A DNA stretch of 64,000 nucleotides, from NCBI RefSeq assembly GCF_008033385.1, contig NZ_VOGY01000001.1:434001-498000 (forward strand), written 5' to 3'. The notes under the pieces were generated by a model, which saw only the letters and a program-made list of their open reading frames with translations, was not told the origin of the DNA and made no database searches. The position numbers and the translations under genes were made by a program. The stretch comes from Algibacter pacificus. GTDB lineage: Bacteria > Bacteroidota > Bacteroidia > Flavobacteriales > Flavobacteriaceae. How positions within the stretch are numbered: the stretch's first letter is position 1; each line of letters opens with the position of its first letter. Below, one piece after another: positions 17,929 through 27,265 of the stretch.

Positions 17929-20163
17929 TCAGTCTAATTTTTCAGCGGCCAATTGTCTAACTTCTGGGTCGCTATCTTTTTTTGCTACTTCAGCTAAATC
18001 CGGTTGAAACGTCATTTTTTTAACGGCTGTTTTTCTAACTTCAGGATTTTTATCATGTTTAGCAATTTCAGCAATAGCGGGTTGAAAGGTCATTTTGTTC
18101 AAGGCTAATATTCTAACTTCAGGATCGTTATCTTTTTCTGCTATATCCGCTAAGGCCGGTTGAAAGGTCATTTTTTTTACCGCAAGTTTTCTTATTTCTG
18201 GATCTTTATCATGTTCGGCAATTTCTGCTATAGCAGGCTGAAAGGTCATTTTACTTAAAGCAAGTTTTCTAATCTCTGGGTTTTTATCCGTTTTAGCTAT
18301 TTTCGCTAAATCGGGTTGAAAGGTTGTTTTGTTAACCTCTCGTTTTCTTTCCTCTATGTTGGCATCACGTTTTACAGAAACTTCAGTTTGTTGCTCTTTT
18401 TTGGTTTTACCATCTGTACTTTCCTCTATGCTAATACCTATATTATTGATTTTTAAGGATACCTTCTTGTGTGTTTCAGATTTAGTATTTTTTTTGTTTT
18501 CCGAATCATCGTCGGCTTCCTTTTTATCAACAGGGCAGTTTAAACATTCTACGTCGTTTTCAATAATTTTTAGATCATAATTCACCTCACCTTTTTTTAC
18601 AATATTTCCATCATAATTTCTGTAATAGATATAAGACGCCGTGTTTTTCTTAAAATTAACAATTGTGTTTTCTGGAATATATAAAACCACATCTAACTTT
18701 TGATCGTTGAATTTATTTTTAGGATCCGTAGTAAAATAGGAGTCTAATAGCAGCACATTATTTTGAAGTTCAAAATGATAATCAATATTTTTAGCACGAG
18801 CTCTTGCTTTTTGATAATCGCGACCAGCGGCACTTTTTTCTAAAACGACCGTAATGACAGAATCGGTAGTCGATTTTACTCTAAGATCAATATCCGATGA
18901 GTAGATCATTTTATGCCCCTCATCATCGTGTGCCAATTTAAAATTGCTGTGGCGGTAAATGCTTGAGCCAAAATTATCATGACCAACCATTTTAATACTA
19001 AGGGTTTCTTTTTTGGGAGCGGACAGCTGGGTTTTTTCAATATAAGTTTCATCAAAAGCATGTTCACTAGCTTGACGAATGCCAATAATAACCAAGCCAA
19101 TTACGGCAATAAACCATAAGCCTAATAAGGTGAATTTAGCAAAATTACCAATAGACTTTAAGTTAGTAATTAGAATTTTTAGCCCTAAATAAAATAAGAA
19201 AAATAAAGGAATTCCTAATGCAAATAAGGCGAGTAGCGATACAAACCAAATAGGCGTTTCGCCTGCATTTACAATATCTACCAAGTCTAATCCCGGAATA
19301 TGTATAAAGTTGGCAACGCCCACAGAGAACAGACCAATAATTAAAGCAATTAAAGCGGCAGACGAAATTACAATTAATAGAATACCAACAAACTTCGCAA
19401 TTACTTTAAAGAAAAACATGATGATATCGCCAATGGCATCAAAAAAAGTTTGCGACGACGATTTAATCCGTTGCCCTTGTTTCTGGAAATCGGCTTTTTT
19501 TGTTGCTTCCTGTACATTTTTGGCGGCGCCAGAAACCGAATCGCTCACATTTTTTGCAACATCCGAAACCGTTTCGGTTACCGTATCAAAGCCGTCTTTT
19601 ATTTTTTTTTCAATGTTACTAATGTTAACCGGTTCGCCAGTCATCATTATTTTTTCGGCCGTTGTTTTTGCTTCGGGAACTAAAATCCAAAGTAAAATAT
19701 AAAGTAGCACCCCTGTTCCCAAACCAAAAATTAATAAAATCCATGCCAAGCGAATCCAAATCGTGTCGATCCCCAAATAATGCGATAATCCAGCAGATAC
19801 CCCACCAATATACGAGTGGTCTGTATCTCGAAATAATTTCTTAGAAGTCGTTGTTTTTTTTGTGTTTTTGGATTGCGGTTCATCTTCAAAAATCTCATCA
19901 TCCACTAAATAATCTTCCGGTTGCCCCATGATGGAAATCACTTCATCTACCTCTTTTATGCCAATTACTTGACGTTCAAGAAGAACACGTTCGTTAAAAA
20001 GTTCGGCAATTCTTGCTTCAATATCGGCTATAATTTCAGCACGCCCTTGCGTATCTGTAAACGATCGTTTTATAGCCTCCAAATAACGTTGCAGTTTTAT
20101 GTAAGCATCTTCATCGATATGAAAAAATATACCTGCTAAATTTATATTGACTGTTTTATTCAT
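17929..20163 (-). CDS. PspC-domain membrane protein with C-terminal HEAT-like 26-residue repeats
   Basis: A 744-residue protein. Residues about 1-85 are a cytoplasmic N-terminal region. A PspC domain lies near 108-170 (LFRDTDHSYIGGVSAGLSHYL followed by a hydrophobic helix). A helical stretch of VSDVAKNVSDSV type is next, then further transmembrane segments near 240-375, then a beta-rich domain with short motifs resembling DUF2807. The last about 130 residues are five near-identical 26-residue units starting TFQP(A/D) and containing DPE(I/V)RKLA, which look like minimal HEAT repeats. PspC proteins sense or counter envelope stress; the repeats suggest added protein binding. The gene overlaps the end of the PadR gene by 8 bp, so the two are translated together and PadR probably regulates the operon. 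Confidence 0.82.
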   Translation of the reverse strand: MNKTVNINLAGIFFHIDEDAYIKLQRYLEAIKRSFTDTQGRAEIIADIEARIAELFNERVLLERQVIGIKEVDEVISIMGQPEDYLVDDEIFEDEPQSKNTKKTTTSKKLFRDTDHSYIGGVSAGLSHYLGIDTIWIRLAWILLIFGLGTGVLLYILLWILVPEAKTTAEKIMMTGEPVNISNIEKKIKDGFDTVTETVSDVAKNVSDSVSGAAKNVQEATKKADFQKQGQRIKSSSQTFFDAIGDIIMFFFKVIAKFVGILLIVISSAALIALIIGLFSVGVANFIHIPGLDLVDIVNAGETPIWFVSLLALFALGIPLFFLFYLGLKILITNLKSIGNFAKFTLLGLWFIAVIGLVIIGIRQASEHAFDETYIEKTQLSAPKKETLSIKMVGHDNFGSSIYRHSNFKLAHDDEGHKMIYSSDIDLRVKSTTDSVITVVLEKSAAGRDYQKARARAKNIDYHFELQNNVLLLDSYFTTDPKNKFNDQKLDVVLYIPENTIVNFKKNTASYIYYRNYDGNIVKKGEVNYDLKIIENDVECLNCPVDKKEADDDSENKKNTKSETHKKVSLKINNIGISIEESTDGKTKKEQQTEVSVKRDANIEERKREVNKTTFQPDLAKIAKTDKNPEIRKLALSKMTFQPAIAEIAEHDKDPEIRKLAVKKMTFQPALADIAEKDNDPEVRILALNKMTFQPAIAEIAKHDKNPEVRKTAVKKMTFQPDLAEVAKKDSDPEVRQLAAEKLD
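17932..18327 (-). repeat. Five in-frame 78-bp tandem repeats in the PspC gene
   Basis: The 3' end of the PspC gene contains five units of 78 bp, each encoding 26 residues. The codons for the GFQP-like TFQP core recur at exactly 78-bp intervals (for example plus-strand GGTTGAAA at 18002 and 18080). Units differ at several codons, so the array is diverged rather than freshly duplicated. Confidence 0.85.
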
Positions 20164-20500
20164 TTTTGGTTGATTTTTGGCTAGTTACTAAAGTTACCGC
20201 ATGGTGTAGTTCGCTCCATGTGTTGTTTAATTCTTTTAAAAATAGCTTTCCGGTGTCCGTTAAGCCGTAGTATTTTCGTGGTGGTCCCGAGGTCGATTCT
20301 TCCCACCGGTAATTTAAAAGCCCCGCATTTTTTAAACGGGTCAGTAGTGGGTAAATCGTTCCCTCTACCACAAGCAACTTCGCGTCTTTCAACGTACTTA
20401 AAATTTCTGCAACATAAGCGTCCTCGTCCTTTAAAACCGAGAGTATGCAGAATTCTAAAACGCCTTTACGCATCTGTGCTTTTGTGTTTTCTATCTTCAT
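20156..20500 (-). CDS. PadR-family transcriptional regulator
   Basis: A 114-residue winged-helix repressor of the small PadR-s2 type. The conserved N-terminal helix (MRKGVLEFCILSVLK), the wing-helix core (VEGTIYPLLTRLKNAGLLNY), and the RWEESTSGPPRKYYGLT wing are all present. It probably represses its own operon with the PspC gene, whose start codon lies inside its 3' end (8-bp overlap). The effector is not known. Its upstream region carries a tandem series of TTGATTGAT-like words at about 20539-20579 that could hold the promoter or operator. Confidence 0.88.
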   Translation of the reverse strand: MKIENTKAQMRKGVLEFCILSVLKDEDAYVAEILSTLKDAKLLVVEGTIYPLLTRLKNAGLLNYRWEESTSGPPRKYYGLTDTGKLFLKELNNTWSELHHAVTLVTSQKSTKNE

Positions 20501-20538
20501 ATTCTAAAGCATTTTAATATTTTGAAACTGTTCATTTT

Positions 20539-20579
20539 TTGATTGATTTTTTGATTGATTTTGATGATTGATTATTGAT
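20539..20579. repeat. Tandem TTGATTGAT-type words upstream of padR gene
   Basis: TTGATTGATTTT occurs twice in direct succession, followed by TTGATGATTGATTATTGATG. On the minus strand this is an ATCAATCAAAA series 39-79 bp before the PadR start codon. It may be a regulator-binding area or simple low-complexity DNA. Confidence 0.5.
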
Positions 20580-20606
20580 GAAATGTATTTTTATTTTTTA
20601 TTTGTT

Positions 20607-20692
20607 GGGCGTTACCCAAGGGTCGGGCTTTCCGCTATATCTTTTTTGCTTTTAATGGCAAAAAAGGATGCCGCATCAATCCCTAACGCGGG
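20607..20692. repeat. Dispersed intergenic palindromic element, copy A
   Basis: An 86-bp element with an outer inverted pair GCGTTA (20609-20614)/TAACGC (20684-20689) and an inner perfect pair CTTTTTTGC (20641-20649)/GCAAAAAAG (20658-20666). It contains GGCTTTCCGCTATATC and AAAAAGGATGCCGC. Related words recur at 37.4-37.5 kb. I recall this general sequence type as a frequent intergenic repeat of flavobacterial genomes; its activity is unknown. Confidence 0.6.
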
Positions 20693-20730
20693 TCTATTTG
20701 CTAGGTTTAGTGTCTATGCCATATTCCTGG

Positions 20731-21177
20731 TTATTTTAAAAACTGAATAGTAAATGGGTAATTGTAAATTTCACCATCTCGAGCCCTTAAACTTGCAATA
20801 ACAATAAAAACCAGTTCTATTATAAAAGCAACAATGGCAAAGGCACCCAATATACCGCCGATATAAAGTAAAGCCGATGGTTTGCCTATGCTAAAGTTAA
20901 AATCATTGAAACCATTGAAACTGATAAAATCGAAACCATTAAAAATTTTGAAAACAAAAAACGGAACCGATAGCGTACCTAAAATAATAGCGTATAATAA
21001 AATGCTAATCTGAAAATTGATAGCCTGCTTTCCGTGGTGATCTATAAACGCCGATTTATCTTTATTTGCTGCCCATAAAATAATTGGCCCAATAAAATTT
21101 CCGAAAGGAATAAAAAACCGACTAAAAGTGGATAAATGAATAAAAGTTGCGATGTTTTTTTGATGATTATCTACCAT
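20731..21177 (-). CDS. DUF4870 membrane protein
   Basis: A 148-residue integral membrane protein with about three helices (PFGNFIGPIILWAA, a segment near 60-80, and one near 105-135), matching the DUF4870 pattern: an N-terminal HLSTFSRFFIPFGN, the polar DHHGKQAINFQIS loop, and an RARDGEIYNYPFTI ending. Function is unknown. Its location upstream of the PadR/PspC operon, separated by the repeat element, is a common association in Bacteroidota and suggests a role in the same envelope response. Confidence 0.82.
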   Translation of the reverse strand: MVDNHQKNIATFIHLSTFSRFFIPFGNFIGPIILWAANKDKSAFIDHHGKQAINFQISILLYAIILGTLSVPFFVFKIFNGFDFISFNGFNDFNFSIGKPSALLYIGGILGAFAIVAFIIELVFIVIASLRARDGEIYNYPFTIQFLK

Positions 21178-21206
21178 GATTTTAAAACATATAATAGTTT
21201 CTTATG

Positions 21207-21249
21207 CAAATATATGTCTAAAAGAAGGTACTTTGTTACGCATAGTACC
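21207..21249 (-). promoter_or_regulatory. Candidate promoter -7 box and palindromic operator for DUF4870 gene
   Basis: On the minus strand TATATTTG (plus CAAATATA, 21207-21214) matches the Bacteroidota -7 box about 30 bp before the DUF4870 start codon. Just upstream is a perfect inverted pair GGTACT (21227-21232)/AGTACC (21244-21249) with an 11-bp spacer, occupying the region where the -33 box would be. It is a candidate PadR operator by position only. Confidence 0.45.
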
Positions 21250-21323
21250 GTAAATTAACATAATATTAACATTTATATTCGCCGATTTTTTTCATAACTT
21301 AGTCAAAAATAAATGGTTCTAAA

Positions 21324-21782
21324 ATGACATTAACACCTAGAAAACTAAATGCTTACACCATGTTTAAGTTGCCGTCAGCTTATTTGTGCGGTGTAAGAAC
21401 AAAACATATCGATAATGAAAAATGTTTAGTAACAGTGAAATATAAATGGATAAACCAAAATCCATTTAAGTCTATGTTTTGGGCAGTGCAAGGAATGGCA
21501 GCCGAGTTTTCAACGGGAGCTTTAATGATTGGTAAAATTCAAGATTCGGGCAAACGCATTTCTATGTTAGTTACATCGCAAACCGCAACCTTTACAAAAA
21601 AAGCCACAGGACGTATTCTATTTTCTTGCAACGACGGACATTTAATAGATCAAGCCATAAAAAAAGCCATTGAAACAGGCGAGGGGCAAACCCTGTGGAT
21701 GGAATCTGTGGGTAAAAATGAAGATGATATCGTCGTTTCTTCCTTTAAATTTCAATGGAGTATTAAGCTGAAATCGAAATAG
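21324..21782 (+). CDS. DUF4442 hotdog-fold protein
   Basis: A 152-residue protein of DUF4442, a thioesterase-like hotdog superfamily. The family pattern is seen in YKWINQNPFKSMFWAVQGMAAE (the central helix region) followed by beta strands such as KRISMLVTSQTATFTKKATG. Substrate is unknown, and hotdog-fold membership does not prove catalysis. It is the first gene of a plus-strand pair with the AIM24-family gene 98 bp downstream, and is divergent from DUF4870. The ATG is followed by a short TPRKLNAYTMFKLP segment, typical of the family. Confidence 0.75.
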   Translation: MTLTPRKLNAYTMFKLPSAYLCGVRTKHIDNEKCLVTVKYKWINQNPFKSMFWAVQGMAAEFSTGALMIGKIQDSGKRISMLVTSQTATFTKKATGRILFSCNDGHLIDQAIKKAIETGEGQTLWMESVGKNEDDIVVSSFKFQWSIKLKSK

Positions 21783-21880
21783 TTTACACTCTTAGTTACG
21801 GTGTTTTTTAATAAAATTTTGTAACAAAACATTAAAAAATTCAACATATATATTGTTAATCTTAAACTTATTTTAAAAAA

Positions 21881-22681
21881 ATGACAGCACACGAAATTGA
21901 TTATAGAATTTACGGCGAAGAAATGCAATACGTAGAAATAGAACTTGATCCACAGGAAGGCGTAGTCGCCGAGGCAGGCAGTTTTATGATGATGGACGAT
22001 GGCATAAAAATGGAAACTATTTTTGGTGATGGATCTCAAAAAGATTCCGGATTTCTGGGTAAAATATTAGGCGCTGGAAAACGGATATTAACAGGCGAAA
22101 GTTTGTTTATGACGGCCTTTTACAATAATCTCACCGGCAAACGAAACGTTTCATTTGCCTCGCCATATCCTGGAAAAATTATCCCTATAGATTTAACGCA
22201 GTTTGGAGGAAAATTCATTTGCCAAAAAGATGCTTTTTTATGCGCTGCAAAAGGGGTGAGTGTGGGTATTGAGTTTTCTAAAAAACTAGGACGCGGACTT
22301 TTTGGTGGCGAAGGTTTTATTATGCAAAAACTAGAAGGCGATGGTATGGCCTTTGTACACGCTGGTGGTACCATGGCTAAAAAAGAATTGCGAGCAGGCG
22401 AAACTTTACGTGTAGATACAGGATGTATTGTTGGTTTCGACCAAACTGTAAATTATGATATTGAATTTATTGGTGGTATAAAAAATACGGTTTTTGGAGG
22501 CGAAGGTTTATTTTTTGCCAAGTTGGAAGGCCCTGGAACCGTTTACATACAATCCTTACCGTTTAGTCGTTTGGCAGGACGTGTTTTAGCCATGGCGCCA
22601 CGATCTGGAGGGAACTCTAGAGGAGAAGGTAGTGTTTTAGGTGGTTTAGGCGATTTATTAGATGGTGATAATAGATTTTAA
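21881..22681 (+). CDS. TIGR00266 / AIM24-family protein
   Basis: A 266-residue protein of the AIM24 (DUF124, TIGR00266) family with a beta-rich fold. Family features visible are [20 protein letters not shown] near the start, repeated [21 protein letters not shown] strands in the second half, and a glycine-rich C-terminus. The bacterial function is not established; the mitochondrial relative supports inner-membrane organisation. The gene is followed by its own terminator. Confidence 0.88.
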   Translation: MTAHEIDYRIYGEEMQYVEIELDPQEGVVAEAGSFMMMDDGIKMETIFGDGSQKDSGFLGKILGAGKRILTGESLFMTAFYNNLTGKRNVSFASPYPGKIIPIDLTQFGGKFICQKDAFLCAAKGVSVGIEFSKKLGRGLFGGEGFIMQKLEGDGMAFVHAGGTMAKKELRAGETLRVDTGCIVGFDQTVNYDIEFIGGIKNTVFGGEGLFFAKLEGPGTVYIQSLPFSRLAGRVLAMAPRSGGNSRGEGSVLGGLGDLLDGDNRF

Positions 22682-22704
22682 GGTTTAGTGGTTTTACAAC
22701 GATT

Positions 22705-22739
22705 AAAAAAAGCTGTGTTTTTAACATGGCTTTTTTTTT
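22705..22739 (+). terminator. Terminator after AIM24-family gene
   Basis: AGCTGTG (22711-22717) pairs with CATGGCT (22725-22731) with two G-U pairs, flanked by A-run and a run of nine T. Confidence 0.75.
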
Positions 22740-22798
22740 ATTGCTATTTTTGTTGGCATCAACTAATAAACTAACTAAAAAAACGTCCTTTAAAAATT

Positions 22799-24400
22799 TT
22801 GTGTTTTCAACTCTTAAATAGGTTTCTAGTAGTATTGCTTTATGTTTTTACTAATATTGCGTTTACGCAAAATAATCATAAAAATGAGTATTTAAAATTT
22901 ATAGATTTAGCAATCCAAACGAGCTCTAATAATCCTAAAAAAGCGGAACTGTATTTAGATTCAATCCCCGGACCTTTAAATCAAAGTATTAAAGGATATC
23001 TTGCTCATTATTATGAGGCAAAAGTGTTTATTAATGATAAAAACAATGAGCTTGCCAAGCAGTTTAAAAACACAGTATTAGCTTTAAAATATGCCGAGTT
23101 AGAAAATAATTATGATATTGCTGGCTGGGCATCTTTAGAAATTTTTTACAGTAGCTATATTAAAGAAAAAGATAGCACCGCATATAAATATATAGCTAGT
23201 GCCAAAAGGTATTATACGCTTTGCAATAATAAAAAAGGATTAGCTGAGGTTACCCAGATGTATGCTTTAGCTGCCATAAGAAATAAGGCCTTGGCTAAGG
23301 GGAATACTATTATTTTAGAACATCTAGATAGCTATAAACTTATTAAGGATGATACGTATTATTATATGTATGCCTTATTTTTATTAACCACCAATTACAT
23401 TGATTTAAATAATTTAAACAAGGCACATAAGTACTTTAACACATTTAAAACACTAAAAGATAATTCATTTTTAGAGTCCCAATTGTATGAGGTACATTTG
23501 TCTACGATTTATGGTAGTTTAGGACGTTTTCATTTCCATAATAAAGCTATAGATTCTACGTCTTATTATTTATCGAAATCTGAAACAGTTAAAACAGAAA
23601 TGAATGATAGTGATAAGAGAAATTTTTATAATCTCTATATTGATTACTACGATTATATTAAAGATTTTGAACGTAAAAACAATTACATAGATTCTTTAAA
23701 AGTTTTCGAAAACCATGTGCTGAAAAAAACTATGGAGGCCAGTTTTTATATTGGTGATACAGTATTAGAGTCGGAGGGAGACCTTAGAAAGGAGCAACAG
23801 CATAAAGGTTACCTTATAAAATGGCTGATAATTTTAGTGTTGCTTTTTAATTTACTATTTATTTGGTACACTGTTAAACATAAAAAAATTAAAAAAGTAA
23901 TAAACAATTTTGAAAAAAATAACGATGAATTTACTTACTTAAAAGCAACACATGAAAAGTTAAAAGTTAAGGTGCATGGTTTAGAAGATTTTATACTTGA
24001 GGTTAAAAAAGAAATTAAGGCCATTTCTACTTTGGGTAATGCCGATGAACAACGAAAAAAAATAAAGGAATTGTTAAAAACACTTCATTTAGATTCGTCA
24101 ACGCTCTTGGATAAAACTAAAAACCATTTAGAAATAGTAAATGAGTTTAATGTCGATTTCTTCACTAAAATAAAAAAGGAATATCCGCAATTAAGTGATT
24201 CCGAAAATATAATATGCTATTATTTATTTGTCGGTTTTAAGAGTAAAGAAATAGCGGCTTTTTTAAATGTTTCAATACGGGCAGTAGAAGGCAAGCGTTA
24301 TCGGATTTCAAAAAAAATGAATCTTCAAGAAAGCGGGCTTAGTTTACTTGATTTCATTCAAAATAATTTTAAAGATTGTAAAGAAAATTCTAATCTTTAA
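22799..24400 (+). CDS. TPR membrane regulator with LuxR-type HTH
   Basis: A 533-residue protein with a signal peptide (to about residue 25, AFTQ), about 300 residues of helical TPR-like sequence that would lie in the periplasm, a single transmembrane helix near 340-358 (WLIILVLLFNLLFIWYTV), a coiled coil, and a C-terminal LuxR-type helix-turn-helix (LSDSENIICYYLFVG, then SKEIAAFLNVSIRAVEGKRY). This topology is typical of one-component membrane regulators of Bacteroidota. No ATG is available; TTG at 22799 places the signal peptide correctly. It lies 135 bp upstream of the secreted propeller gene and could regulate it. Confidence 0.8.
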   Translation: MCFQLLNRFLVVLLYVFTNIAFTQNNHKNEYLKFIDLAIQTSSNNPKKAELYLDSIPGPLNQSIKGYLAHYYEAKVFINDKNNELAKQFKNTVLALKYAELENNYDIAGWASLEIFYSSYIKEKDSTAYKYIASAKRYYTLCNNKKGLAEVTQMYALAAIRNKALAKGNTIILEHLDSYKLIKDDTYYYMYALFLLTTNYIDLNNLNKAHKYFNTFKTLKDNSFLESQLYEVHLSTIYGSLGRFHFHNKAIDSTSYYLSKSETVKTEMNDSDKRNFYNLYIDYYDYIKDFERKNNYIDSLKVFENHVLKKTMEASFYIGDTVLESEGDLRKEQQHKGYLIKWLIILVLLFNLLFIWYTVKHKKIKKVINNFEKNNDEFTYLKATHEKLKVKVHGLEDFILEVKKEIKAISTLGNADEQRKKIKELLKTLHLDSSTLLDKTKNHLEIVNEFNVDFFTKIKKEYPQLSDSENIICYYLFVGFKSKEIAAFLNVSIRAVEGKRYRISKKMNLQESGLSLLDFIQNNFKDCKENSNL

Positions 24401-24535
24401 AAAGTGAATTAGCCCTTGATTTTCTTTAGTTTTTTAGCTATGAGTAGTTTTTGAGTAGTTAAATTTAGATAGTGCATATCTATTGTTATTTATATTTGTT
24501 TATTCAATTTTGGATAAACAAACTTTAATAAACAA

Positions 24536-27211
24536 ATGAAAAAAACTATTACTTTTTTAATGTTAATCTTTTCTCTTTTTGGGTTTTCCCAATCGGTAGA
24601 TTATAGAAGTGCTTCAACAACATCTGGTAGTAATTATTATGATATTGTCAATAGTACAAGACAAAAAACGACGGCCAAAAAAGGTGTGTCAAGTAAATTG
24701 TCTAGAGCAGATATCAAGGCTGAAAAACAGTTTGAGCGTTGGGCTTATTTTTGGAAAGACCGAGTAAATGCAGATGGTTCTTTTCCAGATGCCTTACAAG
24801 GTTGGGAAAATGTTGGTTTACTAGATGCTAAAAGCCTAGCAAAAAGTAAAAAAGAAAGTGTTCAAAGTAAAACAAATGCATTAAGCTGGAGCAATATTGG
24901 TCCACAATCTAATCCAGATCCAAATGGCTATGCGGCACCACCACAATTAGGACGTGTAAATACCTTTTGGAGGTTTGCGGCTAACCCAGGTTCAAGTTCT
25001 GCTAGCGATATTCTTATTGTTGGTACACCAACTGGAGGTATTTGGAAATCTAATGACAATGGCGCTACATGGTCTCCAAAATTTGATGATTTTGCAGGTA
25101 TTGGTATTACCAATATTAAAGGGTCTTCCGATGTTATTGGAACACCAGGAGCTCTGTATGCTACTACAGGAGATTATGATAGCGCAGGGACTTTAAACGG
25201 TATTGGCGTTTATAAATCTACAGATTATGGTGATACTTGGGTGGCTACAGGGCTTAATGGTAGTTTAGCAGATGGTTCTACAGATAATAATGCCGGTTTG
25301 TTAGGTCACTTGGTTGTCATTGATGCCAACACCGCTGTTGTTGCCGCTAGAAATGATATCCTTAAAACGACGGATGGTGGCGCTACTTGGGTATCAAAAT
25401 TAAATGAATATGATGGTCGATATGGGCGTATGGCTAGTTTTGGAAATGCTATGGTATGTACAAATTATTGGGGAGGTATATTTTATTCTACAGATAAAGG
25501 TGATACTTGGCAAACTCTTTTAGCGTCTGGAAGTTCTAAAAATCTAAAAGTAGTTGCTGTAGATAAAGAAGGAGCAAAGGCAGGAACATTTTATGTTCAA
25601 GGTAGTGATGGTCGATTAAATGAATTAGATTTAGTCAATGGAACTATAACTGCTATTGGTACAGTTAGGCCCACTACCGCTTCTGAAACGGATCCTGCAG
25701 GAACTTATGATTCTCAAGATGGTTATAACCAAGCTTTAACCGTTCGTGATGGGTTTATTATGGAAGGTGCTGTTGCAGGACAAACATCTATAGATAATGG
25801 AAATACGTGGTATATGTCATTAAATGGATATTGGAGTAATAACACAAATCCAGGAGTTTATGTTCATAGCGATCATCACCAAATGGGGTATTTAAATAAT
25901 GGAAACTCGTTTTGGGATGCACATGATGGCGGACTTGATTTTGTAGAATTTGATAATACTCCCGATTTAACCAGTCCAACGACAACTTACAAAACAAATG
26001 GCGTTGTTGCTACACAAATTTATACCATTTCTATTAACCCAACCGTTGCAAATAGTGACGATTTTTTAATGGCAAACCAAGATAACGATGGTTTTACTAA
26101 AGAAGATGGTGTTTGGTATGGCGTAGGTGCAGGAGATGGTGTATGTTCTGCTATAGATTATTCAAATCCAACAATTCGTTATATGGGCGGTACCAATGGT
26201 TCTTTGTACAGATCTTATGGAGCAACAGGTTTTAAAGGGGAGTTTAATGGGGATGAAGTTCCTAAACCAGCAAACGGACAATTTGTTTGGCCTTTTAGTT
26301 TAGATACTAATGTTTCAACCATAGCTTATGGCGGTTTTGATGATATGTATAAATCAACAAATATTTCTACTATAAGTTTGTATCCTACAGCACCTGCTGC
26401 AAGTGCGGTTTGGACCGATTTAAATGCAGGAGTGGGCTCCCCTACACAGTTTGATAATCAAGGAAATTATATAGCTGTAGTTGGAGAAACGGGTTTAAGT
26501 AGAAGTGCAGATGGTGGTTCAAGTTGGAGTACAATAACCCAAGTTTCAGGTGCAGAAATAAATTCTTTTTCTATAGATGGAGCAAGTACTAATGGAGAAA
26601 CCTTATATGCAACAGCAAAATCTTATGTGGATGGCAAAAAAGTTTTCAAATCTACAGATGGAGGAGCTACTTGGGTAAATATATCAGGGAACTTACCAAA
26701 TGTAATCATGAAGAAAATTTTATTCAGACAAGGTTATACATCAGAACAATTATTTGTTGGTACAGAACTCGGCGTTTATTATACATCTTATGTAAACGGA
26801 GCATCAACAGTTTGGGAAAAATTAGGTGATAATTTACCAAATGTTATTGTTAACGATTTAAAAATAAGTTATGTAGATAATAAATTATTTATTGGAACTT
26901 ATGGTAGAGGGATGTGGTCTATTGATATTTCAAATGTAACATTAGGTATAGAAAATATTAAGGCTAATGATGTTCTTGCTCCAAAATTATATCCTAACCC
27001 GGTTTCTAATGGAACTTTACATATAAAATTACCTAATGATAGCGATTTATCAGACTACGTAATTTATAATGTTGTTGGTGGTTTCATTCAAAAAGGGAAT
27101 TTAAATTTAGGTGAAAATGCGATTAATGTAAATCATGTTTCTCCTGGAATTTATATTGTAAGAATGTCAAGTCAAGATAAGACTTATACTCAAAAAATTA
27201 TTCTAAAATAA
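24536..27211 (+). CDS. Secreted BNR/sortilin-like beta-propeller protein with T9SS type A signal
   Basis: An 891-residue exported protein: signal peptide to about residue 20 (FGFSQS), a low-complexity N-terminal region, then propeller blades carrying Asp-box motifs of S/T-x-D-x-G-x-T/S-W form (SNDNGATW, STDYGDTW, TTDGGATW, STDKGDTW, SADGGSSW, STDGGATW). The C-terminal about 75 residues (LYPNPVSNGTLHIKLP to YTQKIILK) are a type A sorting signal of the type IX secretion system, so the product should reach the cell surface. Asp boxes occur in sialidases and in non-enzymatic sortilin-like propellers; I see no sialidase Arg triad, so enzymatic activity is doubtful. A terminator follows. Confidence 0.85.
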   Translation: MKKTITFLMLIFSLFGFSQSVDYRSASTTSGSNYYDIVNSTRQKTTAKKGVSSKLSRADIKAEKQFERWAYFWKDRVNADGSFPDALQGWENVGLLDAKSLAKSKKESVQSKTNALSWSNIGPQSNPDPNGYAAPPQLGRVNTFWRFAANPGSSSASDILIVGTPTGGIWKSNDNGATWSPKFDDFAGIGITNIKGSSDVIGTPGALYATTGDYDSAGTLNGIGVYKSTDYGDTWVATGLNGSLADGSTDNNAGLLGHLVVIDANTAVVAARNDILKTTDGGATWVSKLNEYDGRYGRMASFGNAMVCTNYWGGIFYSTDKGDTWQTLLASGSSKNLKVVAVDKEGAKAGTFYVQGSDGRLNELDLVNGTITAIGTVRPTTASETDPAGTYDSQDGYNQALTVRDGFIMEGAVAGQTSIDNGNTWYMSLNGYWSNNTNPGVYVHSDHHQMGYLNNGNSFWDAHDGGLDFVEFDNTPDLTSPTTTYKTNGVVATQIYTISINPTVANSDDFLMANQDNDGFTKEDGVWYGVGAGDGVCSAIDYSNPTIRYMGGTNGSLYRSYGATGFKGEFNGDEVPKPANGQFVWPFSLDTNVSTIAYGGFDDMYKSTNISTISLYPTAPAASAVWTDLNAGVGSPTQFDNQGNYIAVVGETGLSRSADGGSSWSTITQVSGAEINSFSIDGASTNGETLYATAKSYVDGKKVFKSTDGGATWVNISGNLPNVIMKKILFRQGYTSEQLFVGTELGVYYTSYVNGASTVWEKLGDNLPNVIVNDLKISYVDNKLFIGTYGRGMWSIDISNVTLGIENIKANDVLAPKLYPNPVSNGTLHIKLPNDSDLSDYVIYNVVGGFIQKGNLNLGENAINVNHVSPGIYIVRMSSQDKTYTQKIILK

Positions 27212-27234
27212 TTATTATAAAGAATTCCAATTAA

Positions 27235-27265
27235 AAAACGAGCCTCTTTTTGGGGCTCTTTTTTT
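27235..27265 (+). terminator. Terminator after propeller gene
   Basis: GAGCC (27240-27244) pairs with GGCTC (27254-27258) around a T-rich loop, followed by seven T. Confidence 0.75.

Noticed and set aside
19310-19702. 130-codon plus-strand frame across the PspC gene
   Set aside because: Antisense shadow of the membrane segments of the PspC protein; no promoter or recognised product.
21752-22039. 95-codon minus-strand frame over the DUF4442/AIM24 boundary
   Set aside because: Overlaps two confident plus-strand genes in antisense and has no signal of its own.
24536-27211. Secreted sialidase
   Set aside because: Asp boxes alone do not define a sialidase; I could not find the arginine triad or nucleophile Tyr/Glu pair.
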